From positions 202,292 to 266,291 of the forward strand of contig NZ_SCVD01000040.1 in NCBI RefSeq assembly GCF_004297125.1: 64,000 nucleotides of DNA, given 5' to 3'. The stretch is from Phenylobacterium sp. (GTDB taxonomy: Bacteria > Pseudomonadota > Alphaproteobacteria > Caulobacterales > Caulobacteraceae). A program made the position numbers and the translations under genes. Below the pieces are notes generated by a model that ran no database searches, was not told where the DNA came from, and saw nothing but the letters and a program-made list of their open reading frames with translations. Shown here piece after piece: positions 54,922-63,536 of the stretch (position 1 is the first letter of the stretch; each line of letters opens with the position of its first letter).

Positions 54922-55899
54922 CGCCGCCGGCTTGAACGCCGCGTCGCGGGCCCGCTTCGGGAAGTCGTGGTGCAGGATGGCCGCGCGGCCGATCAGGACG
55001 TAGTCGGCCCCATTGTCCAGCATCTGGGCCGCGATGGCCGGGGTGGTGACCTTGCCGGCGACGCCCAGCCGCACGTTCCCGCGATCCAGCTCGGTGAAAT
55101 AGCTCATCAGGCTGCGGCCCTTGAACTCTTCCTCCGTCGGCTCCTTGAAGACGTCCCACAGCGACATGTCGAGGTAGTCGATCCGGCCGTCGGCCAGGAC
55201 CGACTGCGCGACCTGGACGATCTCCACCAACTTCAGGTCGAACCGCTCCGGCGACAGGCGCAGGCCTAGCTGGAAGTCCTTGCCCGTGCGGGCGCGCACG
55301 CCGTCGATGATCTCGAAGATGATCCGGGCGCGGTTCTCCACCGAGCCGCCATAGCGGTCCTCGCGCCGGTTCAGCTTGGGCGAGAGGAACTGGGCCAGGA
55401 TGTAGCCGTGGGCGCCGTGGATCTCGACGCCCTCGAAGCCGGCCTGTTCCGACCGCACCGCGGCGGCGACGAAGTCCTCGACCAGCTGCTCAACCTCGCC
55501 CAGCGACAGCCCGCGTGCGCCGGTCTCGGGATCGTCCGACGGGCAGACCGGCGTACCGACCAGGTCCTTTGGCGAGCGGTTGCCGGCATGGTGCATCTGC
55601 AGCGCCGAGAGGCTGCCGGCGGCCTTGATCGCCGTGGCCAGCCGCGTGAGCCCCTCCAGGTGCTGGTCGCCGAACACGCCGAGCTGGCCGGGGAAGCCCT
55701 GGCCGACCGCCTGGACGTGGGCCGCGCAGGTCATGGTCAGGCCGAAGCCGCCCTCCGCCCGCTTGGTCAGCCACCTGAATTCGTCGTCCGACAGCGTCCC
55801 GTCGGCATGGCTCTGCAGGTTGGTGAGCGGGGCCAGCATGAAGCGGTTCTTCATGGCCGGGCCGTGGGACAGGGTCATCGGGGCGAAGAGGTCGGCCAA
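54826..55899 (-). CDS. NADH:flavin oxidoreductase (Old Yellow Enzyme family)
   Basis: 357-residue FMN-dependent TIM barrel. MHHAGNRSP, GVEIHGAHGYILAQFLSP and NRREDRYGGSVENRAR are OYE hallmarks, with ADYVLIGRAAILHHDFPKRA at the end. Reduces activated C=C bonds of enones; the natural substrate is unknown. The start MADLFAPMTLSHGPAMKNR is as expected. The 3' end overlaps the possible small membrane ORF on the other strand. Confidence 0.92.
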   Translation of the reverse strand: MADLFAPMTLSHGPAMKNRFMLAPLTNLQSHADGTLSDDEFRWLTKRAEGGFGLTMTCAAHVQAVGQGFPGQLGVFGDQHLEGLTRLATAIKAAGSLSALQMHHAGNRSPKDLVGTPVCPSDDPETGARGLSLGEVEQLVEDFVAAAVRSEQAGFEGVEIHGAHGYILAQFLSPKLNRREDRYGGSVENRARIIFEIIDGVRARTGKDFQLGLRLSPERFDLKLVEIVQVAQSVLADGRIDYLDMSLWDVFKEPTEEEFKGRSLMSYFTELDRGNVRLGVAGKVTTPAIAAQMLDNGADYVLIGRAAILHHDFPKRARDAAFKPAALPVTAEYLANEGLGPAFVKYMSTWPGFVEAA

Positions 55900-56021
55900 G
55901 GCGTCGGGCTCCTGGAGCAGGTGTGGCGCGAGCGATACCGGCTTTCCCCAGGGTCGGGCAAACGAGCCTTTCTGAAACGGCCTTCAGGTCCTAGGCTCTC
56001 GGGCGGGGGCAGGAGGTCAGA

Positions 56022-56384
56022 ATGACGAGACTGTCGATCGCGGGCCTGACGGCGGCCCTGATGCTGGCGGCCGGCGGCGCCCAGGCCCACCACGGTTGGG
56101 CGTCCTACAGCGACCGGGAATCCCAGGTCAGCGGCGTGGTGGAAGACGCCTCGCTGGGCCAGCCGCACGGCCTGATCCGGGTGAAGACCGCCCAGGGCGT
56201 CTGGAACGTCATGCTGGCCCCGCCGGCGGCGATCGAGCGCTCGGGCCTGACCCTGGCGGCGATCCCCAAGGGGACCCAGGTCACCGCCCGCGGCCACAAG
56301 CGCCTCGACGGCACGCTGGAGATCAAGACCGAACGCCTGGTCGTCGCCGGCAAGACCTTCGACCTCTACCCGCAGCGGGACTAA
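56022..56384 (+). CDS. DUF6152 family exported protein
   Basis: 120 residues with a signal peptide (LTAALMLAAGGAQA-HH). The mature start HHGWASYSDRESQVSGVVED and PKGTQVTARGHKRLDGTLEIK are typical of DUF6152, a small OB-fold-like periplasmic family of unknown role. Followed by the inverted repeat cluster at 56391-56534. Confidence 0.85.
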   Translation: MTRLSIAGLTAALMLAAGGAQAHHGWASYSDRESQVSGVVEDASLGQPHGLIRVKTAQGVWNVMLAPPAAIERSGLTLAAIPKGTQVTARGHKRLDGTLEIKTERLVVAGKTFDLYPQRD

Positions 56385-56390
56385 CTCCCC

Positions 56391-56534
56391 GGGCGCCGCA
56401 GGCGCTGTCCTCTTGTCCACGAACCACACGAACCACACGAACGGTTCGACCGCAGCCCGCGCCTCGTGGCTTCGATGCCCTTGTTCGTGTGGTTCGTGTG
56501 GTTCGTGGACGAATCGTTCGGCGCTGCCGCGCCC
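56391..56534. repeat. Nested inverted-repeat cluster with two 9-periodic 27-bp copies
   Basis: Inner arms 56416-56442 and 56483-56509 are perfect inverted 27-mers (units of GTTCGTGTG), identical to those around the GxxExxY gene, here with only 40 bases between. Outer GC arms gggcgccgcaggcgctg (56391-56407) and cggcgctgccgcgccc (56519-56534) are partly inverted and match the flanks of the single copy at 24458-24540. No gene inside. Confidence 0.85.
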
Positions 56535-56555
56535 TCGCGGCTGGAAGGTCCGCCC

Positions 56556-57359
56556 CTACCCCTCCGCCGCCAGGAAGATCGGGCCGCCGACCACGTCGAA
56601 GGCGCCGGTGTCCACGCGGCGGATGGCGGTGATCTGCATGACCGGCGGCGTCCCCTCGATCTTCCCCAGCCGGCTGCCCTGCGGGACCGACAGGCGGGGG
56701 CGGTGCTCGCCGGGCACGGCGCGCAGCGCACGCGCGATCTCCGGCCCGTGGGCGTGGAAGGGCAGCGGCTCGGGCAGGGTGGCCACGGGCCGCGCATAGA
56801 GGCCGACCATCCAGACCCGGTCGCGGCCGCGCACCACGCCATAGGCCGCGTGGGTGTGGCTGGCGCGCAGCAGGTTGCGCCAGTGGCCGGGGCTCTTCTT
56901 CCAGCGTTGCAGCAGCGCGGTCGAGGTCGCGGGCGGGCCGGCGGCGCGATGGTAGGCGATGTTCTCGGACGGCGAGCCGATGGTGGTGCGGCCCAGCAGC
57001 CAGAAGCGGTGGCTGGGGTCGAAGCCCTCGGGCGACAGGTGCTCCACATAGCCGCGCGCGGCCAGGTCCCCGGCATGGGCGCGGGCGGCGGCGGCCAGCT
57101 CCTCGTGCCACTCCACCGGCGGCGCGCCGGCCGTCCGGCGCACGGCGTTGGTGGCGTCGAGCGCGATGTGGGCCGAGGCGTCGTCGAACCGATGTCCGCC
57201 GGCGTCGGCCAACCGCTCGCGCAGGCGGGCCTCGTAGGCCGCCCAGGCCCTGGCGTCCGAGGCCGGCGGCGCGGCGTCGGTGGCCACGTCGGCGGCGGCC
57301 GGGCTCGCGAGCAGCAGGCCGCTCGCGCCGATCATCGACCCCCGCCGCGTCAGCCTCAC
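56556..57359 (-). CDS. CAP/SCP domain protein, exported
   Basis: 267 residues. A twin-arginine-like leader (LTRRGSMIGASGLLLASPAAA) is followed by a CAP domain: LDATNAVRRTAGAPPVEW, HAGDLAARGYVEHLSPEGF, SENIAYHRA and KSPGHWRNLL. The bacterial CAP fold (YkwD-like) binds sterols or peptides or acts on the cell envelope; activity unknown. The GTG at 57359 overlaps the upstream cytochrome stop by 4 bases (GTGA), making a three-gene coupled operon. Confidence 0.88.
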   Translation of the reverse strand: MRLTRRGSMIGASGLLLASPAAADVATDAAPPASDARAWAAYEARLRERLADAGGHRFDDASAHIALDATNAVRRTAGAPPVEWHEELAAAARAHAGDLAARGYVEHLSPEGFDPSHRFWLLGRTTIGSPSENIAYHRAAGPPATSTALLQRWKKSPGHWRNLLRASHTHAAYGVVRGRDRVWMVGLYARPVATLPEPLPFHAHGPEIARALRAVPGEHRPRLSVPQGSRLGKIEGTPPVMQITAIRRVDTGAFDVVGGPIFLAAEG

Positions 57360-58408
57360 GGCGCCTTCATTCCCGCGATGTACTGCCGGATCAGGGCCAG
57401 GCCCTCCTCGTGCGTCAGCGATCGTCCCAGCTCGGGCATCATGACGCCAGGTTCGGTCGAGGCCATGCGGTAGGCAAGGATCGAGGCGTCGGGATGGCCG
57501 GGATCGATGCCGACCCGCAGGCCCCCGGACCCGCGCCCCGCCGCCACCGGACCCTTGCCGACGCCGAGCGCGGCGGGCCGGGTCTCCTCGACGTTCAGGA
57601 ACAGGCCCGAATTGGACGCCACCGCGCGCGGATTGTGGCAGTGGGCGCAATTGGCGTCGAGATAGGCCCGCGCGCGGGCCTCCAGCGGCTCGGCCGGATC
57701 GTCCCAGCGGGCAGTGCGGGGAGCCGCCTCCGGCTTCGGCGCGCCGCTCAGCAGGCCCAGGCGGCTCCAGTGGGCGAGCTGGTTCTCCGCCCCCGCCGCA
57801 TAGGCGAACGTCCCATTGAGGTTCCGCGCCTTGGGGCCGATCGGCTGCAGCGTCTTGTCGAGCTGGTGGCACTCCTTGCACTGGTTCTGGTTCGGGACCG
57901 CGTAGTCCACCGTCCGCGCCTGGCCGTGGGCGTCCACGAAGCTCACGTCCAGCCGCGCCCCGGCCCGCTTCAGCACCGCCTCGGTCTGCTCTGCGTTCCA
58001 GACATAGGCCAGGGCGACCCAGCCCTCGCGCTTGTGGATCAGTAGCCGGGTCTCGAGGCGCCGGACCTTTTCGTCGGGCCGGCGCAGGTCGGCGGGATAG
58101 GCGAAGGTCTTCACCAGGGTCGCGCCCACCGGGAAGTCCAGCACCCCGTCGGCCCGGTAGCGCGCCGTGGTCCCCGGCGGCAGGTACAGGAACCGGAACT
58201 TCTCGGCATAGTCGCTGAATAGCGGCGTGTTCAGCGCATACGGCGTCAGGCCGTTGGGCTGCCGTCCGCCGGCGTCGCGGAACAGGCGATAGTCGCTGAG
58301 CTTCGGCGCGGGCGCCTCGGCCAGCAGGGTCTCCAGCGCCACCCCCGCCGGCGCCGGCGCCGCGCCCAGGCACAGGAGGGCGGCGAGGCTGGCGAGCCAG
58401 GCTCTCAT
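57356..58408 (-). CDS. SO2930-type dihaem c-type cytochrome
   Basis: 350 residues with a signal peptide (LAALLCLGAAPAPA). Haem sites CKECH (177-181) and CAHCH (254-258). The N-terminal segment LSDYRLFRDAGGRQPNGLTP and GTTARYRADGVLDFPVGATL fits the SO_2930-like family, which normally travels with a parallel beta-helix protein. The start overlaps the beta-helix gene stop by one base (TAATG). Periplasmic electron carrier or oxidase; its partner reaction is unknown. Confidence 0.88.
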   Translation of the reverse strand: MRAWLASLAALLCLGAAPAPAGVALETLLAEAPAPKLSDYRLFRDAGGRQPNGLTPYALNTPLFSDYAEKFRFLYLPPGTTARYRADGVLDFPVGATLVKTFAYPADLRRPDEKVRRLETRLLIHKREGWVALAYVWNAEQTEAVLKRAGARLDVSFVDAHGQARTVDYAVPNQNQCKECHQLDKTLQPIGPKARNLNGTFAYAAGAENQLAHWSRLGLLSGAPKPEAAPRTARWDDPAEPLEARARAYLDANCAHCHNPRAVASNSGLFLNVEETRPAALGVGKGPVAAGRGSGGLRVGIDPGHPDASILAYRMASTEPGVMMPELGRSLTHEEGLALIRQYIAGMKAP

Positions 58409-59619
58409 TATGCGCCCAGATCGGCCTGGCGCTTGGGCAGGACCACCGCGGCGGGCTCGGCGATCGGCGTGTCGCCCAGGGTCTGGGCCAGCACCGGCTT
58501 GGCCTGCATCAGCGCGCCCGGCGCGGGAAGCTGCAGGTTCAGGATCGGCCCGTCGGTGATCCGCACGCGCACCACGTCGCTGTTGCCGGGGGCGGCGGTC
58601 ACCCCGTCCCACATCACCGGCGGCAGCGTCCCGCCCATCATCTTGGCCAGGATCGTCCCGCCGTCGAACTTGGGGTCCCAGCCGTTGCGGCCGATCCGGT
58701 TGTCGCGCACGACGATGTCGCGGGGCAGGGGGTTGTAGGTCTTGTCGTCGAACTTCTCAGTGTAGCTCACCAGCATGATCGCGGCCGACTGGTTCTCCGC
58801 GATCTCGTTGTCGAAGACGTGGACGTTCTTGTTGGCCATGATCATCACCCCGGTGCCGGTGGGCACGTTGGCGACGATATTGCCCTTGGGCGCGAAGTTC
58901 GGCGTGTCGTTCTGGACCACCCTGTTGCGGAACAGCCGGGTGGAATGGCCGCCCATCTGCGGCAGGTTCGGCAGGTCGAACACCAGGATGCCGCCGGCGT
59001 TGTGCGTGGCGACGTTGTCGAACACGTCGGCGTTCATCGAGTTCTCGATCTCGATCCCGGCCACGTTGAACTCGGCGCGGCTGCGCTTGACCACGATGTT
59101 CTTGGACTGGCCCACATAGATTCCGGCGTCCGAGGCGCCCTTCACCACCACCTTGTCGATCAGCACGTTGGTCGAGCTGACCGGATAGACCCCATAGGCG
59201 CCGTTCTTCTCGTTCGGCCCGCCCATCCATTCGACGCGCAGGTTCACGAAGCTGATCTGGTCGGCGCCCTTGGATTTCACCCCGTCGCCCTTGGTGTCCT
59301 CGACGCCCAGGTCGCGCACCGTCACCCGGTCGGACGTCACCAGCAGGCCCTCGCCCGCGCCCTTCTGGCCCTTGAACGACAGCACCGTCGCGTCCGGCCC
59401 CGCGCCCTTCACCGTCACGTCGTCCACGTCCAGCGACAGCCCGTCCGACAGTTCGTAGCGCCCGGCCGCCAGCTCCACCACGTCGCCCGGCTTGGCGTCC
59501 AGCAGCGCGGTCTGGATCCGCTCCTGCGCGTCGGCCCCGGGCGCGACGGCCAGGGTCCTGGCCTGCGCCGCGCCCGCCAGGAAAGTGGCCGCCAGCAGCG
59601 CCGTCGTGAGCCTGATCAT
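58408..59619 (-). CDS. Exported parallel beta-helix repeat protein
   Basis: 403 residues with a signal peptide (ALLAATFLAGAAQA-RT). Repeated right-handed beta-helix coils of the pectate-lyase/NosD style: VTVKGAGPDATVLSFKGQKG, VTVRDLGVEDTKGDGVKSKG, NIVVKRSRAEFNVAGIEIEN. It is the known partner of SO_2930-like cytochromes and is first in the operon with the dihaem cytochrome and the CAP protein. Perhaps a surface or periplasmic carbohydrate-active or copper-handling protein; not determined. Confidence 0.88.
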   Translation of the reverse strand: MIRLTTALLAATFLAGAAQARTLAVAPGADAQERIQTALLDAKPGDVVELAAGRYELSDGLSLDVDDVTVKGAGPDATVLSFKGQKGAGEGLLVTSDRVTVRDLGVEDTKGDGVKSKGADQISFVNLRVEWMGGPNEKNGAYGVYPVSSTNVLIDKVVVKGASDAGIYVGQSKNIVVKRSRAEFNVAGIEIENSMNADVFDNVATHNAGGILVFDLPNLPQMGGHSTRLFRNRVVQNDTPNFAPKGNIVANVPTGTGVMIMANKNVHVFDNEIAENQSAAIMLVSYTEKFDDKTYNPLPRDIVVRDNRIGRNGWDPKFDGGTILAKMMGGTLPPVMWDGVTAAPGNSDVVRVRITDGPILNLQLPAPGALMQAKPVLAQTLGDTPIAEPAAVVLPKRQADLGA

Positions 59620-59742
59620 GTCCGTCCCTCTGTTGCTCGCCCGGCATCATGACGCGCCGTTCAACTTTGAAAGTGCCGCTGTTCACCGCACCCGCGCAAC
59701 CCCTAAGCTCAGGCCCGGCCATGACGATCCGTGGGGGATTCG

Positions 59743-60178
59743 ATGACCACCGACATCATCCGCTTCGGCCCCGCCGACGCCGCCCTGCTCGACAGGGTCG
59801 CCCTCGACGTCTTCGACGAAGACATCGACCCCGCCCGCCGCCTACCTGGCCCAGCCCGGCCACCTGATGGTGCTCGCCGTCACCGCCGGCCCCGCGGGCG
59901 ACCGGCAGGTCGTCGGCCAGGCCCGCGGCATGGTCCACCGCCACCCCGACCAGCCCACCGAACTCTACATCGACAACCTCGGCGTCACCCCCGGCCGCCG
60001 CCGCGAACGCCTGGCGACGAAGATGCTGGACGAACTGGTCGCCTGGGGCGTCGAGCTGGGCTGCGAGGAGGCCTGGGTCGGGACGGAGCCGGACAACGAG
60101 GCGGCGAGGGGGCTCTATGCAAAGCGTGGCGCGGAGGCGGAGGCGTTCGTGATGTTCGCGTATGAGCTGTCGGGCTGA
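59743..60178 (+). pseudogene. GNAT-family acetyltransferase, frameshifted
   Basis: Starts MTTDIIRFGPADAALLDRVA with GGGGGA just upstream, reads to DEDIDPARR, then the frame breaks near 59841-59843. The sequence continues in another frame as YLAQPGHLMVLAVTAGPAGD, with ELYIDNLGVTPGRRRERLAT and AWVGTEPDNEAARGLYAKRG, and ends normally. A 2-base loss (expected ...cgc gcc tac...) or a 1-base gain explains it. The two halves together make a normal GNAT of about 145 residues. Could be a true lesion or a sequencing error. Confidence 0.75.
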
Positions 60179-60203
60179 ACGACCATGACGGCTGGAGGTT
60201 CTG

Positions 60204-61319
60204 CTAGTCTTCCATTCGGTCAGAATGTGGCTGGAACATCGGCTCGTAGGGCTCCAGCCCCTCCTTGTAGGCCCCGGGAACGATTGTCCCCTTGGCCAAG
60301 CCGCCGAGGAACTCCGCCATCCCACAGTCGAACTCCTCGAACGGCTGATCATACGGCCCGTGTCGCTGCCACATGACCACCTTCCAGTCGTCAGGCGCTC
60401 CCTCCGGCAGCCAATAGAGCTGGTCGCCGAAATCACTGCAACCGAACCGGATGAGGCCGCCCACGTGCGGCCAGAACGGGTAAGGCAGGTGCTCCTCCGG
60501 TGAAAACATCATGGGAGCCTCCCGCACCTGCGGCTCCAGCGTCAGGCGAGAATTCTCGATCGACGGCACATAGACGATGACGAAGTCCATGAAGAGACCG
60601 CTGCCGTAGAGTCGCGAGAAGTCCTTGTAGTCCTGTGGTAATTCCGTCCCCAGGTAGGCCTCGAGCGGCTCCCACGGACCGACGAACGGCCGGAACGGCT
60701 CCGCGGGCGGCGGAACGATCTCAGTGAGGGCCTCGATGCCCGGCCGGACGCGCGGGGCTCCCTTCACGCCGCGCCCGGCGGTTGACCCGGCGTGACGAGC
60801 CCGGCCTCGGAATGGCGTGAACAGGGGATCACCGCCAAACGTATCGCCTTCGAAGCCCTCCGGTCTGATCGCACCGGTCGCCAAACCAGCGAGGAAGCCG
60901 GTGAGGTCGCAGTCGAAGGTTTCCAAATTCTGGAACGCCCGATCCCACACGACGATACGCCACTCCGACGGATGCCCGCGTGGCAGCCAGAAGAGGCGAT
61001 CGTTGAACGTCGTAAGGCCGAGGTTCAGCAGGCCCCCCGGATCGGGCCAGGCCGGGTAGCGAACCGACACGCCGAGATTGATCATCTCGCGCGCCATGTG
61101 GAGCTCGCCTTCCAGGCTGCCGCGCTGCCCGCGGTCGCCCGGCAGATTGACGGTGAGAAACTCCATGAACTGCCCGCGGCCGTACAGCCGCGCGAGGTCC
61201 TTGTAGTCCGGCGGCAGCTCGGTCCCGAGATAGGCCTCCACCGGCTCCCACGGCCCTGCGAACGTCTGGAAAGGCGCGGCGGGAGGCGCGACCGCACTCA
61301 AGAGGGCGTCAATGGTCAT
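60204..61319 (-). CDS. Double SUKH (SMI1/KNR4) domain immunity-type protein
   Basis: 371 residues made of two related halves: residues 1-165 (GPWEPVEAYLGTELPPDYKD, LFWLPRGHPSEWRIVVW) and about 192-371 (GPWEPLEAYLGTELPQDYKD, LYWLPEGAPDDWKVVMW). SUKH proteins are immunity proteins of nuclease toxin systems. The start overlaps the stop of the upstream nuclease-like gene by 4 bases (ATGA), a typical toxin-immunity arrangement. Cytoplasmic. A paralogue lies on the other side of the toxin gene. Confidence 0.88.
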   Translation of the reverse strand: MTIDALLSAVAPPAAPFQTFAGPWEPVEAYLGTELPPDYKDLARLYGRGQFMEFLTVNLPGDRGQRGSLEGELHMAREMINLGVSVRYPAWPDPGGLLNLGLTTFNDRLFWLPRGHPSEWRIVVWDRAFQNLETFDCDLTGFLAGLATGAIRPEGFEGDTFGGDPLFTPFRGRARHAGSTAGRGVKGAPRVRPGIEALTEIVPPPAEPFRPFVGPWEPLEAYLGTELPQDYKDFSRLYGSGLFMDFVIVYVPSIENSRLTLEPQVREAPMMFSPEEHLPYPFWPHVGGLIRFGCSDFGDQLYWLPEGAPDDWKVVMWQRHGPYDQPFEEFDCGMAEFLGGLAKGTIVPGAYKEGLEPYEPMFQPHSDRMED

Positions 61320-62248
61320 TTCTTCGGCCGACCCAACGGGTTCTCAATGATGACCGCCATGGGACCTTTGCGATCACCCCACGCCGCCATCGTAATGAAC
61401 GAAGGGGCCTCCACGCCAGGAGTGTAATATGGAGTTACGGAGTAATCGATGAGCTCACCCGACGCCACTCGGCGCGCAATGCTATTTTCATAGCCGCGCA
61501 TGATGGGGGAGTTCATCTTTCGTGTGGCCGCAAAGATCTTCTTGGGTTCGTCGGCGTGACCGCCGAGTTGCTTGCCGAGCAGATGTGCCCGATTGTGATA
61601 GTAGGGCTCCTTGCCACTGATGAAGCCGGGGGGCTTCACGCTCTGCCTTGTCCTCCCGCCTGTTCCCAGCATCGGCGCGCCCAGGGCCGCATTGACGCCC
61701 CGCGATTGCTTGGCGGCGTTCGCATCCCGGTAACGGATGCTGCCGTCCTGCGGCATACTCGTAGTAGTCTTGATCGGCGGCGTCGGGCGACGAACCTGCG
61801 CTCCCCGTGGCGTGGCGACCGATATTCCGGCGTCAGCCACCGCGCCCGCCATCATGGCCCGGTCGCGCGCTTGCGGGGACGTGCCCAGCAATGCGGCGAC
61901 GCCATACGCGCCGCCGGCGAGCGGGCTTTGCGCCATGAACAGGCTGTCCACGACGGCCTTGCGCTGCTGCGCGACCAGCGCTGGTGGGCGCAGCGGATCG
62001 CTGACCGGGACCAAGACGCCCGCCCGCCCATTGTCGATTTCCCGGTAGGTCTGCCCGCCGATCACCACGGTCTGGCGGAGGTCAGCCCCTTGGTGGCGGA
62101 AGTCGAAATCGCGTCGGAATGGTGAAGAAAAGCCGCTCAGCGATGGGGACGGCGACCTCGTCGGCGGTGCGCCGGCTCCCCGTGCTGTCGGCTGTCCTTG
62201 CGCGGGACCCGGTCCGGAACGTGGCTTCCCCTGTGGCGTCTGCGCCAT
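61316..62248 (-). CDS. Putative polymorphic toxin with C-terminal DNA/RNA nuclease domain
   Basis: 310 residues. A disordered Pro/Ser/Gly-rich N-terminus (1-45), a middle region with PLAGGAYGVAALLGTSPQAR, and a C-terminal domain with NRAHLLGKQLGG (219-230; candidate catalytic His222) and ATRKMNSPIM (candidate metal-site Asn246). This resembles the Endonuclea_NS_2 DNA/RNA non-specific nucleases of secreted toxins (GHLIAxQxGG...N). No PAAR, RHS or signal sequence is seen, so the delivery route is unknown. GAGGG lies 8 bases before the ATG. Coupled to a SUKH gene, the expected antidote. Confidence 0.75.
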   Translation of the reverse strand: MAQTPQGKPRSGPGPAQGQPTARGAGAPPTRSPSPSLSGFSSPFRRDFDFRHQGADLRQTVVIGGQTYREIDNGRAGVLVPVSDPLRPPALVAQQRKAVVDSLFMAQSPLAGGAYGVAALLGTSPQARDRAMMAGAVADAGISVATPRGAQVRRPTPPIKTTTSMPQDGSIRYRDANAAKQSRGVNAALGAPMLGTGGRTRQSVKPPGFISGKEPYYHNRAHLLGKQLGGHADEPKKIFAATRKMNSPIMRGYENSIARRVASGELIDYSVTPYYTPGVEAPSFITMAAWGDRKGPMAVIIENPLGRPKK

Positions 62249-62417
62249 CGAGCACCCTCTACCTCTGCGTATGATCAGATCGGCGGCTGGCGAGCCGCTC
62301 TGCCCCGACCGCTGAGATCGTCGCACAAGCTTGGCTTTAAGTCAAGAACAAAGGAAGAACAAATGGGTTTGAAAGGCAGTGTGTTCGCCCCTTGGGTTGG
62401 GCGCCGGAGTCATGAAC

Positions 62418-63536
62418 CTAGCTTTCGACTCGATCCGAATACGGCTGGAACACCGGGCCGTCGGGCTCCAGGTCTTCCCTCTCGTGTCCCCTCGGCAGGA
62501 TGCTTCCATCGGCAAGCCCGGCGAGAAACTCCGCCATGCCGCAATCGAACTCCTCGAAGCACTCGTCTTCGCTCAGGCCGCGATCCCAGAAGACGACCTT
62601 CCACTGGTCGGGCGGGCCTATCGGTAGCCAGAAGAGATAGTCGCCATTCTCCGTCACGCCGAAGTTGATGAGGCCGCCGACGCGCGGCCACATCGCGTAG
62701 GGTTGGTCCGCATGTGAATTGAATGCGCGGCTCACCTCACGCACCTCGGCTTCAAGCGTCCCGTGAGGATCATCGTTGGACGGAACATGAATGATCATAA
62801 CGCCCAGGAAGAGGCCGTACCCGTAGAGCCTCGCGAAGTCCTTGTAATCCTGCGGCAACTCCGTTCCGAGGTACGCCTCGACCCGTTTCCAGGGGCCGGT
62901 GAACGGGCGGTACGGTTCGGGCGGCGGCGGAACGACCTGTTCAAGCGCTTCGATCCCCCGCCTTGCGGTCCGGGCGCTCGCAACAGCACTTGGACCCGTG
63001 GGCCAGACCAGCCCTCGCAGCCCTTGAGACGGCTCGAACACCGGATCGGGAGCGAGCGTCCTGCCGGCGAACGCTTCCGGGAGGATCGTGCCCGCGGCCA
63101 GACCCGCGAGGAAATCCGTGAGGCTGCAGTCGAAGGTTTCCAGCCGCTGCAGAGCCCGATCCCAAACGACGATGGTCCAGTCGGAAGGATCGCCTCGCGG
63201 CAGCCAGAAAAGGCGATCGTTGAACTCCGTCAAACCGACGTTCAGCAGCCCGTCCGGATCCGGCCAGGCCGGGTAGCGAACCCCCATGCCCAGATTGATC
63301 ATGTCGCGGGACATTTGCAGTTCGCCTTCGAGACTGCCGCGCCGACCTGGATCACCCGGCAGGTTGATGACGAGGAACTCCATGAAACGCCCACGGCCAT
63401 ATAGCCGGGCGAAGTCCTTGTAGTCCGGCGGCAGCTCGGTCCCGAGATAGGCTTCCACCGGCTCCCAGGGGCCGATGAAGGGTTGGAATGGCTTCGCAGG
63501 CGGTGGCGCCACCTGCATGAGGCGTTCAATGGTCAT
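62418..63536 (-). CDS. Double SUKH (SMI1/KNR4) domain immunity-type protein, paralogue
   Basis: 372 residues, two SUKH-like halves very similar to the downstream gene: GPWEPVEAYLGTELPPDYKD near the N-terminus and GPWKRVEAYLGTELPQDYKD in the second half. The ATG at 63536 (MTIERLMQVAPPP) matches the paralogue start MTIDALLSAVAPP; an ATG 42 bases upstream is less likely. It precedes the toxin gene on the same strand with a 169-base gap, so it may protect against the same or a related toxin. Confidence 0.88.
   Translation of the reverse strand: MTIERLMQVAPPPAKPFQPFIGPWEPVEAYLGTELPPDYKDFARLYGRGRFMEFLVINLPGDPGRRGSLEGELQMSRDMINLGMGVRYPAWPDPDGLLNVGLTEFNDRLFWLPRGDPSDWTIVVWDRALQRLETFDCSLTDFLAGLAAGTILPEAFAGRTLAPDPVFEPSQGLRGLVWPTGPSAVASARTARRGIEALEQVVPPPPEPYRPFTGPWKRVEAYLGTELPQDYKDFARLYGYGLFLGVMIIHVPSNDDPHGTLEAEVREVSRAFNSHADQPYAMWPRVGGLINFGVTENGDYLFWLPIGPPDQWKVVFWDRGLSEDECFEEFDCGMAEFLAGLADGSILPRGHEREDLEPDGPVFQPYSDRVES

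Noticed and set aside
56413..56798. Short open frames translating the repeat as NHTNHTN or FVWFVWFVD peptides
   Set aside because: These arise from reading the 27-bp DNA repeat; no ribosome site or conserved continuation.
59743..60178. Programmed frameshift in the GNAT gene
   Set aside because: No slippery heptamer or stimulatory structure is evident at 59838-59845, and GNAT genes are not known to use one; lesion or sequence error is more likely.
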